This document shows positions 34,211 to 44,680 of a DNA stretch of 64,000 nt, one piece after another. The position numbers were made by a program, and so were the translations under genes. This DNA comes from Pyxicephalus adspersus (Eukaryota > Chordata > Amphibia > Anura > Pyxicephalidae). The notes beneath the pieces are model-generated. The model worked only from the letters and a program-made list of their open reading frames with translations, was not told the origin of the DNA and made no database searches. Every line of letters starts with the position of its first letter. The first letter of the stretch is position 1. The stretch spans positions 120,710,251 through 120,774,250 of the forward strand of contig NC_092861.1 of the NCBI RefSeq assembly GCF_032062135.1, in the 5' to 3' direction.

Positions 34211-34849
34211 TGCTTCTAGATGTTCCCTATGAGAATCAAAATCTTAATTTTTAAATCTAGGCCTTCTGTAGGTATTATGATAGAATACATATAACTGGCA
34301 TTACCGTCATTTTGAAATATAAGGTAAAAAAAACACATTCATTTATATATATTTGAGGAACAGAGAGACAGATTAGGATCAAAAAGAAGCACAGATGAAG
34401 AACTTATTTTTACCCAATTTACTACAGCAATTCTAACCACATAAAGTAAAAGACTAATATTACACATAGCTATGGAATGCCAGTTTTTGAAATATATATA
34501 AATAGTACACATCTGTAAGTTAGAAATTCCTTGTAAGGAAAAATAATTTTCTGATGGGCAAATGGTCATTGTAGTCTTTATCACTGACCTTTACTTGTAT
34601 TTTGTGTTATCGCTGTCAATGGATACATTGATATCAAAGTAACGATGGAAGTTACAATGTACATCGTCAGAAAACATTAGGTATATATGGTATGATATTG
34701 TTCTACCTATTGTTCTAAATGTTCTTTTTTTTATAACTTATAACTATATTTATGAGGTAAACAAAAACATAAGAAAAAGTGATATTTGTTGAAAAAAAGC
34801 ATGCTAAGTAGATCTGTAGATCAAAAAATCACATATTAAAACACATATG
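34211..34849. other. intergenic, nothing recognised
   Basis: AT-rich. No gene or named repeat. Confidence 0.4.
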
Positions 34850-35573
34850 CTTCAAAACAGCAGTCGCCAACCAGTGGTCCGTGAGAACATTTTTGTGGTT
34901 CACAGAAAAAATTGGACATCATTTGCAATTTTTATGCTTTATTACTAATAAAACAAAAATAATATTCTAATAAATTTATATATTCTGAATGACAAATTTC
35001 TCCTTTATATTGCACTGTACTAGAAACGGAAAAACAAGGAGGTGCACCGTGACGTCAGTGTAGTCTTAAGTTGTGTGAGGCAACCGTTGCCGTACGCTTC
35101 AGTATTGTTTCCACCATTACAACAGTCACCCTGCTCCACAATTACTGATTCTCAACCGATTTATTTATTTTCCTTGTTTATTTTTCAGATGCGCTTTTAG
35201 GTATGTATGACCATAACTGTGTATTTTCTTTAACTGTTACATTTAATGGCATTAAATAGTTTGACTTTGATAACTATCATTTCTTGTTTGGTCTTAGATT
35301 CGAATGTTTCGAATGGAAAATATTTTGCATTTCTTTAGTATTACCAAAGATAATGCACCAAATGATAATAGTAACAATAGTAATATTTCACTTAACCGTG
35401 TGCTGATCAATGAATCAGAGCCTCCACAGTCCTCGTCAGGCACCATTAGGAAGGTCATTATTTTACAAATGTATTTATCTTTTTCAAAAATCTATATTAA
35501 TGTTCCTCCAGATTTAAAATTATGAATCTAGTGGTTTGTGAGGTCCGAAAGGTTGTCGACCACTGCTTTAAAA
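34850..35573. mobile_element. internally deleted hAT element, 708 bp, near-perfect 8-bp TSD
   Basis: Termini CAGCAGTCGCCAACCAGTGG and GGTTGTCGACCACTG resemble the 12.6-kb hAT ends. The flanks are CTTCAAAA (34,850-34,857) and CTTTAAAA (35,566-35,573), matching in 7 of 8 bases. Subterminal GTGGTCCGTGAG is mirrored or repeated near both ends. The interior keeps a probable transposase 5' fragment (35,304-35,525), so this looks like a deletion derivative of an autonomous parent rather than a pure MITE. Confidence 0.75.
35304..35525 (+). pseudogene. possible N-terminal remnant of hAT transposase
   Basis: A 73-codon open frame inside the hAT element. It starts MFRMENILHFFSITKDN and is followed by an Asn/Ser-rich linker and SEPPQSSSG. 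The position just inside the 5' part, and the style (a short hydrophobic 'ILxFF' start, then a polar linker), suit the first coding segment of hAT transposases. No BED zinc finger or catalytic part remains. This is inferred mainly from context; a chance ORF is the alternative. Confidence 0.4.
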
Positions 35574-36856
35574 CATTAAAGTTAAGTTAGCATTTCCTTT
35601 CCTTTCACTTTCCCATTGAGGGTAATGCATAAGTCGGAATATGAGACAAATCTATGCAAATTTGCCGATATCTTATCTTGCTGATGTGATATCACACCTT
35701 AAGCACACAGACTGGGCACATATGACTATGGTAGGGACATTTAGGTGTAAGCCTATGTAGGACAGCTAGTGACATACTTATGGACTTTGTAAACTACTTT
35801 GAGAGATGTTACTGCTGCAAAATGCATAAATAAATAAACTTTACTTGGGCCAAACCTAGCCCCCACACATAGAATGGTGTTGTACGACACATTAGGCTTG
35901 ATTTATCAAAGCTTTCAAAGACTGTATATGCTGTAAATAGATGATATCTTCCTGGTAAGGAAAAGCAGTTTGAGAATTGTTATATGGCCATTTTAAATAC
36001 TATTTTCCTTTCATTCAGTTCAGTCTTACAATTTTAGAGCCTTTTAGCTGCCATGGTGAAAAGAACAGGAAAACATCAACTAAATTTTATTGCAGCCCTA
36101 CTTATAGGAAAACCTAATTTTATTTCAGGAGTTTGCATCTTCATCATTTGCCACAACAACTCAAATTATGAACATGTGACACAAATTCCAATTACATTTT
36201 AGCTTTTGCAATAGCAAAAATGTTGCAAAATATACCAGATATCAGTGCAAACACCAAATTTCCACTCGTACAATCTTTCATTTGTCAGGTCAAATCCACA
36301 AAATTACTCAAAGACAAATGTATGTTTTGCAACGTGACCTATGGAGGGTAAACATGAAACTCAGAAACAAGTTAAATACCAATTTGTAAGTCTTTGTTGT
36401 GATTTTTATTAATTTGAGCATATTTAAGTTTTTACAGCTGTTTATTAATTTAGAGTTCGGGCACAGTGAGTAAGCAGGTCATTGGTTTTGGAGGAGGCCC
36501 AGTAAACACTTTGAGCTTTTAGTAAGTAAATATATATTATAGTAAATCAAATATGTTTTCTTGCCCATGTTATTGCACATTGACAAAGGGGACTCTTTAT
36601 GTCCCTGAAGCATTTGCCTTATTTTGTGACATCACATTCCATTGGAAGTAAAGAATTGCTGAAATACTCACAATTTGCATTTTTATTTGCATTCCCACAC
36701 TCTTGCATACAATGTGAGACAAAATACAAGTAGCTTCTCCAACACATAGCTCAGGCAAGAACCATTGTCAAGGCACCATTAACTCAAAAACCCTGTTCAG
36801 AGAAATGAAGTTCAGCCAATGCTGATGTGAATGAATGTAACCAGGAAGGGGCTGAG
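35574..36856. other. intergenic; possible diverged hairpin-MITE trace at 35,888
   Basis: GGCTTGATTTATCAAAGCTT at 35,888 resembles the left end of the CCTGATTTATTAAAG family but then diverges. Nothing else is recognised. Confidence 0.3.
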
Positions 36857-37193
36857 TAAGGCTATGTACACATGTTCAACAATTGTTGCTGGAAAGGATC
36901 TTTCACGATCATTTCCAACGACTAACAACTGCACAATGCATGAACGAGAGCTGTACATACAGCACCATTCTGCTCTATGGAGAGGGGAAGGGGAGAACAA
37001 CAGAGCAGCACCCCTCTGTGCTCTCTCCCCCTTCACTTCCATTACAATCGTTTGTTGTCTATTGTCCGTGGATCCGCCGGGACAGTCATTCGGACGATGG
37101 ACGACAAGCCCTGTACACATGCAAGATTCTCATCGGATGTCAGCCCTGAGCCGATTACTGGACGAGAACCATTGCACTTGTGTACCTAGCCTA
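36857..37193. repeat. palindromic MITE subfamily 2, complete copy
   Basis: Termini AAGGCTATGTACACATGTTC and GCACTTGTGTACCTAGCCT are inverted repeats. The interior order is GGAAAGGATCTTTCACGATC, CACAATGCATGAACGAG, a CTCTATGGAGAG hairpin, CGGACGATGGACGACAAG and GCCCTGAGCCGATTACTGG. Overlapping ORFs occur on both strands because of the symmetry; there is no gene. Confidence 0.75.
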
Positions 37194-37537
37194 AGGCTAT
37201 TTAAAAAAGTAAAATAAAAATAACAATTACTTATGATACACATTGCTTTAAACAAAATGTTATCTAGTTTGGATTAAGAATAGATGCATTTACAAACCAT
37301 TTGCACTTATCCCTTTATCCCCCACTACTAACTGGCACTGTTATGAAAGCTGGGAGGTAAATTATAGGAGATCGACGGGCAATGATGGCCCCTAATTACT
37401 ATATTTACCAAACCTGCTTGACACACACTGTCATGCTAATTATTTGTGGCAAACATTGATCCAAGATTAATTATTTCATTTATGTACAATGATAAATGGT
37501 CTGTTTATGTTAAGTGGATAATGACATGGAAAAATTA
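37194..37537. other. intergenic, nothing recognised
   Basis: Short AT-rich spacer between two repeats. Confidence 0.4.
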
Positions 37538-37681
37538 AGCTCTTCGGGGCAGGGTCCTCTCCTCCTGTATCACTGTCTGTATTAGTCTGTCATTTGCAAT
37601 CCCTATTTAATGTACAGCTCTGCGTAATATGTTGGCGCTATATAAATCCTGTTTAATAATAATAATAATAATAATAATAAT
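37538..37681 (+). repeat. L2-type LINE 3' end, copy 7, with (AAT)n tail
   Basis: The best-preserved plus-strand copy. It has AGCTCTTCGGGGCAGGGTCC, CTCTCCTCCTGTATCAC, TGTCATTTGCAATCCCTATT, TAATGTACAGCTCTGCG and TTGGCGCTATATAAATCCTG, then nine or so AAT units (37,653-37,680). The triplet tail shows which end is 3' and explains why such copies seed microsatellites. Confidence 0.75.
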
Positions 37682-38714
37682 GGAAAAATTCTGCTGAACA
37701 TTGAAAGGATTATTAGTATCTATCAAAGAATTTCTAATAAACCCGTCCCTACCTAGTTCATACAGAATAATTACTCTCATTGGCTGCCTGAAAGCCTTAA
37801 TCAAAAATCATCTACTCCTTACAGATTCAATCACTCCATCAGCATACACCCAAAAGCCTCAATTAAAAAGACAGTTCCACCTAAAAAGTAAAAATGTGTA
37901 AATGAGCTTTGGGGTTAATCTGCTGGTTTAATAATAGCTGCTGACCTGATAAATTCATACAGCTTTTCTCTGGGTATAAATTAAGTAATTATCATTAGGT
38001 CCCCCTAGCTGATAAAAAATTAGTACTTAAGTTTTTAAAGGATGATCTGATATCAAGGAATATTTTTCATATATCATGGTCACACAGTGTCCTCCCTGAA
38101 GGTTTACATGTGATGACCGGTCCTTCAAAGTTGCCTGTAACTTTTTGCTGCCTGGTCCTAAATTGTACATGATGATTTAGGAGGGCCATCCACATTCTGT
38201 CAATGGATTGCATAGGAATAGATTTCTGCCACAGGTTCCTGGGGTTAGGTAAGTATTCATTTATGTTTAATTATCTCCTAGAATACTTTATTCTTTATCT
38301 GCTGTGGAGGCAATACTAAAACCATGTCTAGAATTCTGTTTAAGGGGTTTCCGGAAATTGAGTGCCTGATTGAGGCTATAAAGCAAACAAAATAGTAGGA
38401 ACTTTTTTATAGACTCTTACTTCCTATGGCTTACAGTCTGGTAGGAACAATTCATTGTGTTACATTTTCGTTTTTCTATTACTGACTTCTACAACAATAA
38501 AAGAATATACTCCAGAAGTGAATCACATATTCTAAATCATTACATGACCAGATAAAACATGAAAGGCTGGATTCATTCTTATCTTTTTTGGCATTAGGCA
38601 GCACTCACTTGTTAATTATTTATAAGAAACCAACACATTTTGCACTGCTGTGTAGACTTCATATTAACATGAACAATTCTAAATTCTAAATAGGAAATCC
38701 TGTACTACTTTCAT
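37682..38714. other. intergenic, nothing recognised
   Basis: No gene or nameable repeat. Confidence 0.4.
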
Positions 38715-38805
38715 GTAGATCCACACGCAAGGGTTAAATTGGGTGGAAGCATGTTCTGGGATTGTGGAAGGAAACCCACACATACAAGGGATAACATAAA
38801 ACCTA
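38715..38805 (-). repeat. fragment of tRNA-SINE body
   Basis: Minus strand reads TATGTTATCCCTTGTATGTG, then TGGGTTTCCTTCCACAATCC and AACATGC. This resembles the 'GTTCTCCC..GTGTGGGTTTCCT..CCCACA' body that follows the tRNA-like head of SINEs such as the one at 57.1 kb. There is no head here. Confidence 0.4.
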
Positions 38806-38869
38806 GTGGATGTAGAATTCTTAATGAAGCCTCATGCATACACGTACACATGGGGTAAAAATCTAGCAC

Positions 38870-39115
38870 ATTGTTTCTCACCCAGGGTTCCCCTAGAGGT
38901 TTTAAGGAGTTCTTTGGAAAATGGCCAGTTTGTGACTCTCAAGTCAGGTTAAGTGACACCTATGATCTTTTTGGTAGGTGTAAGAGTCTTTGTTCCCAGT
39001 GGCCACCAAGCTACAAGCAAATGTACTGTGAGCGGTGGATTTAATAATAATAGCAAGGGTTCCCTAAAATCTGAAGGTTATTTTAAGGGTTTCCTACATT
39101 AAAAAGGTTGGGATG
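38870..39115 (+). repeat. hAT-like repeat 'AGGGTTCC' family, fullest copy
   Basis: Begins GTTTCTCACCCAGGGTTCCC, then CTAGAGGTTTTAAGGAGTTC. It contains AGTCAGGTTAAGTGACACC and TTGTTCCCAGTGGCCACC, and ends AAGGGTTTCCTACATTAAAAAGGTTGGG. The TCTCACCC and GGTTGGGA ends are hAT-like. Related partial copies are at 7.3, 27.86 and 45.06 kb. Confidence 0.55.
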
Positions 39116-39489
39116 GGCCAATCCAGTACATTGGTGTCTGACCCCTTTTTTTTTTAAATACATTTTTTAAAAGCTATATGGTGAAGGGGAAACAGAGTGA
39201 TTATATGTAAAATATATTTAGAAACAGGCTATAGAACCAGTAGTGCAGATCACATATGTTTATAAGGGGTCTATACCAGAATAATTGAATATTCATCTTG
39301 GTTCCAAATACCAAACTTTGTTATTATAACAGATCACATAAGGCATTACAAGGCATTATATTGCAAAATACCCATTTATAAGGCAAACATACAAACATAC
39401 AAAACAGAGGGTACATATGAGATAGGAGTTGGGGGTGGTGTATAATAGTGAAAACAATTCATGGGTTTTATGTTAGTTCAAAAGCATGG
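39116..39489. other. intergenic, nothing recognised
   Basis: A poly-T stretch and AT-rich spacer. It might contain 3' sequence of the adjoining L1 fragment, but I cannot show it. Confidence 0.35.
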
Positions 39490-39605
39490 GAGCATTGGAC
39501 ATGACCACTAGATGTGTTCCATGCTGCCCATGTCCCCACATCCCCGAAAGCAGGTAAGAGGACCCTGGAAAGCACTAGATACCATCATAACAAAACTTTG
39601 TAGTT
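39490..39605 (-). pseudogene. fragment of a second L1 ORF2 (C-terminal cysteine motif)
   Basis: The minus strand encodes TCFRGCGDMGSMEHI, then a stop, then WSC. This is the C-x3-C-x7-H-x4-C motif that ends L1 ORF2 proteins. The usual Trp after EHI is replaced by TAG, so the copy is dead. Flanking sequence soon loses similarity. It is distinct from the intact 16-21-kb L1, whose motif reads CFRGCKDLGTFPHI. Confidence 0.6.
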
Positions 39606-40080
39606 CATTTCTACTGGGATCCCATTGAGGGATATCTTGGAGATGTTTCGTGCCGCATCTAACCACTTCTCCTCTGACCACATTTTGCGACCAGTCATGC
39701 TGGATCACTAACAACAAAAGCACTATTTCAAGGTCAACCAGGAGCCAACTGTCCTGAGACAGTTGTATTTCCTTTGTCTCCCCCTCCTAATTATCAGTCA
39801 CTAGGATTATTAAAGGATTGTAATCAGTTCCCAAGGAAAGGAAGCAGTGACATCAGATATGTATCAGGGCACTGTGTAGACAAGCAGTCAGGTATATAAA
39901 GACAACTCTGCTGGTACCAAGATTTACATAATTATGCCAAATATGGGCCAACAATCCAGAAACAAAAGTGGTTTTGGCTATTTGAATGGAAAGAAAGATA
40001 AAAGCATAAATGTCTGATCAATGGTCTTCAGATCTACCAACAACTTTGTAGTCCAAGTTTTTTCCTGACTGGACAAATTT
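39606..40080. other. intergenic, nothing recognised
   Basis: May include diverged L1 sequence continuing from the fragment on its left. No frame is recognisable. Confidence 0.35.
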
Positions 40081-40303
40081 GGCCTGATTTATTAAAACTC
40101 TCCAGGGCCAAACAAGATATACTTTCATCAGGGAAGCTGTGTGATCCAGCAAACCTGCAGTGAATTTCCTAAATATAATTTGCTATTTATTAGAAAATGT
40201 TTTTAATCCTGGACCAGCTCCAATCCAGGTGTGCTGGATTACCCAACTTCACTGATGACAGTGTATCTTCTCCAGCCTTGGAGAGCTTTAATAAATCAGG
40301 CCC
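40081..40303. repeat. palindromic MITE 'CCTGATTTATTAAAG', copy 2
   Basis: The left arm GGCCTGATTTATTAAAACTC and the right arm ending GAGAGCTTTAATAAATCAGG pair over their length. The middle again has TTTGCTATTTATTAGAAAATG. It is the same length as copy 1 and non-coding. Confidence 0.8.
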
Positions 40304-41440
40304 ATTGATTGGATTGTTTAGGAAGGCCATCATATTACATTACCTTTGGTAAATTTGCTCCTGAATTCAAAGGAAAGTTGCCACTCTCATCAAGGCTGCT
40401 TGTGCTACAGTCGGGGAGAAGATTCTGCAGACGGCCTGGCTATCATTATTGTCACTGCCGAACCTGTAGACTGTCAATAAGCACCTGGCCATACCCAGCC
40501 CTGCCCAACAAAGTGACAAAAATTTCCTGAAAACTTTTATGAAGAAAAGTGAAGGATCTAAGGAACCACATGGGCACCATTGTCTGCATTTAGTGAAAAT
40601 TACTACAAATGTTGAACTTTGTGTTCATTGTATGAGGATGAGCAGGTATCCTACCTATCATTCTCCTAGTCAAATCTGCCAATCTGTGGACAACCTCAAT
40701 GAAGGGAAAGTGATTGCAAGGGCATTTTTTTTTTTTTAGTTTTAGACCTTTTATTAAAATGTACCGGTGCCGTCTGCTTACCCGCTGGGTAGATTCACCC
40801 TCTATATTTCTTTTGGAAATAGGCCATTAGCAGGAGGTAAAGTTAAGCAGTCCAATAGGGCATATGTTCTTTTGATAACTTTTTTTGAAACTCCATGGTG
40901 CATGCAAACACACAAAACTAAACACCTGGTGCAATAAGAAAATGCACAAAAGCAAGGATGCCTAAAAAGTGCGTAGGGTGTATCACTGCTTTCCTCCAAA
41001 ACAGAGGACCTCAAAAAGGAGCCACATTTGGTCCAACTGGCCAAAACTAGGCAGACTACATTTCTCAGGAGACATGCTGCTGGCAGGTCCACTCAGGTAC
41101 TACGTTGGAGTTTACTTTAAGGGAGAGCTCATGGGCAAAGAAAAATGAATGCATGAATATTGCATCAATATTAGGGATATTTCACACTGGTGGTGAGTTT
41201 GTGGTGAACTTACACTTTCTCATCGCAATAGGGGCAGCAGCACTAGTAATGTACAGATTCTGGTTCTTTCTCAACCAACACTGCCGTGTGAGTGTTTGAG
41301 CAGCTGGAAGGGTGCCAGTCATGGGTAGCTGTGCGATGAAGAGGCGGGTATGAGGGCAGGCTTAGGAACCCATGACATACTAGTCAAATGATAAGTAAAC
41401 AGTTTATACCTAAAATGTATGTGCTAACATGCAAGACAAA
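40304..41440. other. intergenic, nothing recognised
   Basis: No exon or repeat I can support. A T11 run at about 40,728-40,738 is simple sequence. Confidence 0.4.
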
Positions 41441-41843
41441 GGCTAGGTACACACGTGCAATAATTATCGTTAGAAAACAAACGATTAATGACCGATCAAC
41501 GATTATTCACGATTATTTTGAACATGTACATGCTGTAACAATACAATCATTCAAATATAATCCACCAATAATGTACTCACGCTAGATACGATCGTTTGAA
41601 CGATGCGGAAAGTTACATGTACCAGAGAAAATGTACCGCAGAACCATCCACGATCACTGAACAACCGTACACACAATAGATAGCGAACAATCGTCGCCCA
41701 ATCAGATCAGCCGGGATGGTCGTTCATTTCCAGGAACATTCCTTGTTCATCTGCGTCGTTGTTCACTTTTTTATTAACGATTAACGGACGATCCTTTGTT
41801 AATTGTTTGTTTCCAATGACAATAATGCATGTGTGTACGTAAC
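41441..41843. repeat. palindromic MITE subfamily 1, copy B
   Basis: Begins GGCTAGGTACACACGTGCAA and ends GCATGTGTGTACGTAACC. Internal ACGATTATTCACGATTATTT, GATACGATCGTTTGAACGATG and ATCCACGATCACTGAACAAC are the reverse complement of the order seen at 25.52-25.96 kb. Confidence 0.75.
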
Positions 41844-42056
41844 CAAAGTCTGGCTAGCAAAAAATTCTTCTGGTTTGGGCCGAAAGGTGTATAAATATGC
41901 AAAGTGTTATGTCCTCCGTGCCTTAATTACAACCACCTAATCAAGCACCACAGGCTTCTGACTTCATAGCCAGAATCCAGTGGTGGGCAACTTTGCAGAT
42001 AAAGAGGCCTCAACTATGGCCCCTGACCTACCCAAGGAGTATTAAACGAGGACATT
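41844..42056. other. short spacer
   Basis: Nothing recognised. Confidence 0.35.
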
Positions 42057-42725
42057 TTAAAGAGGAACTTAACTCCAAAGTCCCCCAAAACAAAAAATCA
42101 CCTACCTTTAAACCTGCAGGGCTGTCTATCTGTCCGGAGGCCTCTTCCTTCGGTTCCCCGGCGTCCTGGCATCTGCCTTCATGCTTAATACAATTTTTTT
42201 GCATGGAAATTTTTTTTTCATTGTAGGCTATAATTCTTAGTCAAAATTCACCAAAATATGTCCAATAGTTCATAAATTGAATCCATTTGTTAATAAACTT
42301 ATAAAAAAATACTTAAAAAAAAACTTAATATAACTGTACAGCAGCCTTTATTATATATATATATATATATATATATAAATCTATATATATAGTATATGAA
42401 TATTTCTTTGTATTGGACTCAATACAGCTATTTTGTATTGAATCCAATACAAAGTGATTTTTGAACTTCCCGCTGCTAACTCCAGGCCGCACCGACGTCA
42501 CGGGAAACCCCGTTGATCTCGGCTTTGCAGTTAGCGGCTGGAGATCAGAAGAGGCAGACGTGTCCCCAGGACCTGCGGGGACAAGCAGGTCGCCTGGGGA
42601 CAGCGACGGAGCAAGATGTGTTTGTTTTTTAGGTTAAAGTAACCCCGAGTGTGACTCAGGATTACCGCTTTTTGCAGCTAAAATCCAACTCGAGTCACAC
42701 ACAGGATTACCGCTTAGGTGGTTAA
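42057..42725. repeat. TTAA MITE of the 'TTAACCTCC' family, end fused to the next element
   Basis: Starts at a TTAA with TTAAAGAGGAACTTAACTCC. It contains a CAATACAAA/TTTGTATTG palindrome (42,400-42,460), a 26-bp (TA)n run (42,352-42,377) and GAGTCACACACAGGATTACC. It ends AGGTGGTTAA, sharing its terminal TTAA with the element beginning at 42,722. The two ends may belong to different nested elements: a matching GAGTTTAGTTCCTCTTTA end appears further right, at 43,219-43,236. Confidence 0.5.
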
Positions 42726-43298
42726 AGCGTACCTAAACTCAGAATCTTTACTTTACATAAAAGGGTAGACAACCCTTTTATGTTAATTAAAAATCTGTGT
42801 GTTTGTTTTTCTTTTAGTGCAACACACTTTTTAAAAAAAAAAAAGGGTGCAGCACCGTCCCCCTAATTCTCAATCGCCTAGGTGATTGAGAATAAATAAT
42901 AGCGTAAAGCCTCCCGGTATACCTACGTCACACATCCCGGAAGGCTCTTGGGTGTTCCTTCTGCATCGGGCATGCGCAGACGGAGACCTTTCGTCAAAAG
43001 GGAAAAGCCGTTCTCACGCATGCAGTTTTTTTCCCCAACTACATCACCCATTCACGTGCTTGGGTCGGGTGATGTAGTATGAAGAACCAGGAAGAAGAGG
43101 CAAAGATGGTGGCCCCTGGAAAGCCGGCCTGAAGATCGATACCGGGATGACGCTGGACCCGATAGAAGGTTTGAAAATTGAAGGTAGTGTATTTTTTTTT
43201 TTGTTTTTAGCCATTTTTGAGTTTAGTTCCTCTTTACAATAGAAGGGTTGTCTACTCTTTAATGTAAAGTGAAAATTGTGCGTTTAGGTACGCTTTAA
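42722..43298. repeat. TTAA-flanked MITE 'TTAAAGCGTACC', complete copy
   Basis: TTAAAGCGTACCTAAACTCA, followed by CTTTACATAAAAGGGTAGAC, is mirrored by GTCTACTCTTTAATGTAAAG and TTTAGGTACGCTTTAA. TTAA at both edges (42,722-42,725; 43,295-43,298) fits piggyBac-type integration. The interior has an AATTCTCAATCGCCTAGGTGATTGAGAAT palindrome core (around 42,868-42,892) and a CATCACCC/GGGTGATG pair. It ends about 270 bp upstream of the CCAAT box assigned to RRBP1. Confidence 0.8.
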
Positions 43299-43530
43299 AG
43301 AAATTTCCTCTTGGACTTCAGGAAAATCTCCTCAGCCAGCCAGAAACAAATGAATTTCCTTTTTTGTATTTATTGAGCATATATAAACTTTTATTTTATC
43401 TTTATTTTGTATGGTGGCTACCACAATCATCAATGCAACAATCTGTGAGGACAATATAACACTAGGACAATGATTCACATTCCAGGTTTCTCTTCAGACC
43501 TGAAAATGACCGCACTGAACTTGTGTTTGC

Positions 43531-43589
43531 TGACGTAGCAATAAAGTTTCATTGAAAAAAAAAAGCCAATGAGAAGAAAAAGTGCCACG
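43531..43589 (+). promoter_or_regulatory. probable RRBP1 proximal promoter: CRE-like, CCAAT, CCACG
   Basis: TGACGTAG (43,531-43,538), CCAAT (43,566-43,570) and CCACG (43,585-43,589) lie just upstream of a GC-richer segment that ends in a consensus splice donor. CCAAT followed by CCACG resembles an ER-stress response element, but the spacing is 14 bases rather than the canonical 9. TGACGTAG resembles ATF/CREB/XBP1 half-sites. No TATA box is obvious. The promoter role is inferred from position relative to the gene. Confidence 0.45.
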
Positions 43590-43721
43590 ACTCCAGAGAG
43601 TCAGCAGAGAGGCTGAGCCGGCTGAGTGAGCAGTGTGTGCCAGGAGGAGCCCGAGCCATCAGCACTGTCACACAGCACAGCCCGATCACACAGCACAGCA
43701 GTCACACAGACACCCGTGCAG
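43590..43721 (+). other. RRBP1: RRBP1 non-coding first exon (5' UTR), 5' edge uncertain
   Basis: A GC- and CpG-richer stretch of about 130 bases ending CACCCGTGCAG before GTAAGT, a strong donor at 43,722. The next coding exon begins with an acceptor and 21 bases of untranslated sequence before its ATG, so an upstream non-coding exon is required. This is the best candidate on the same strand. The intron would be about 12 kb. The transcription start is not visible; 43,590 is an estimate set by the CCAAT box. Direct CACACAGCACAG repetition lies within the exon. Confidence 0.5.
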
Positions 43722-44212
43722 GTAAGTCTACACACACAATGCAATGCACATCCATGCTCTGATCACTCTTCTCCATCACAGCTGGGTGCCTTTTGTTGGA
43801 GGATTTCCTATGGGAAATGCAGAGATCTGGGCACCCCAGGTGATGGGCAGAGCTCAGCTGCTGCTTAGATTTTATTTGCTTTTATTACAAAGTCTTCTGT
43901 GGAACTACAAGTCCCAGCACTTTGTGTTTCCATTTGTGTGCAGCAGATCCCTATGGCTGGGAGTTGCAGGGTAATGTCACAATGACAATGGATGTGCCCG
44001 GCACAAAGAGCACAATACTTTCTGTGACTTGGGGAACATCTTCTATGGACTTTGCGATGGGAAGAATGGGGGGTGGGGGGTGGCGCCTCTACGTGTCAGT
44101 GCAGCCAGATCCAAAAAAGTGCAAAGCACTGATTGCTGTGCGGCTGCTGCAACCGGGATCTCATGTAAGCCTTCTGATTGTTCGTGTATGGTGGCTGTAT
44201 AACATGCGGAAT

Positions 44213-44680
44213 GACCGATCTGTGCAGTCTGCATCGATGGGGAATGACCGATCTGTGCAATGTCTGCATCGATGGGGAATGACCGATCTGTGCAATGTCT
44301 GCATCGATGGGGAATGACCGACATCGATGGGGAATGACCGATCTGTGCAATGTCTGCATCGATGGGGAATGACCGATCTGTGCAATGTCTGCATCGATGG
44401 GGAATGACCGATCTGTACAGTGTCTGCATTTGATGGGCTATGACCGATCTGTACAATGTCTGCATTTAGTGGGCTATGACCGATCTGTACAATGTCTGCA
44501 TTTAGTGGGCTATGACCGATCTGTACAGTGTCTGCATTTGGTGGGCTATGACCGATCTGTACAATGTCTGCATTTGGTGGGCTATGACCGATCTGTACAA
44601 TGTCTGCATTTGGTGGGCTATGACCGATCTGTACAATGTCTGCACAGATAGGCAATGACCGATCTGTATAAAATGTGCAA
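44213..44680. repeat. minisatellite, 14 units of 35-36 bp
   Basis: Tandem units each start GACCGATCTGT and continue (A/G)CA(A/G)TGTCTGCAT. The first units (from 44,213) have period 35 with TCGATGGGGAAT ends. From 44,406 the period becomes 36 with TT(T/A/G)GTGGGCTAT ends. Unit 1 is 33 bp and unit 4 (44,316-44,335) is a 20-bp deletion product. Unit 13 is again 35 and unit 14 is partial. Because 36 is divisible by three, open frames with a 12-residue repeat appear on both strands; they are by-products. The array lies about 500 bp downstream of the proposed RRBP1 first exon. Confidence 0.97.

Noticed and set aside
36831..37217. Overlapping ORFs on both strands near 37 kb as a gene
   Set aside because: They coincide with a palindromic MITE whose symmetry opens frames on both strands; the 32.1- and 50.1-kb copies do the same.
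44213..44680. CRISPR-like array of 35-36-bp repeats
   Set aside because: Units are directly contiguous with no unique spacers, the genome is eukaryotic, and there are no cas genes.
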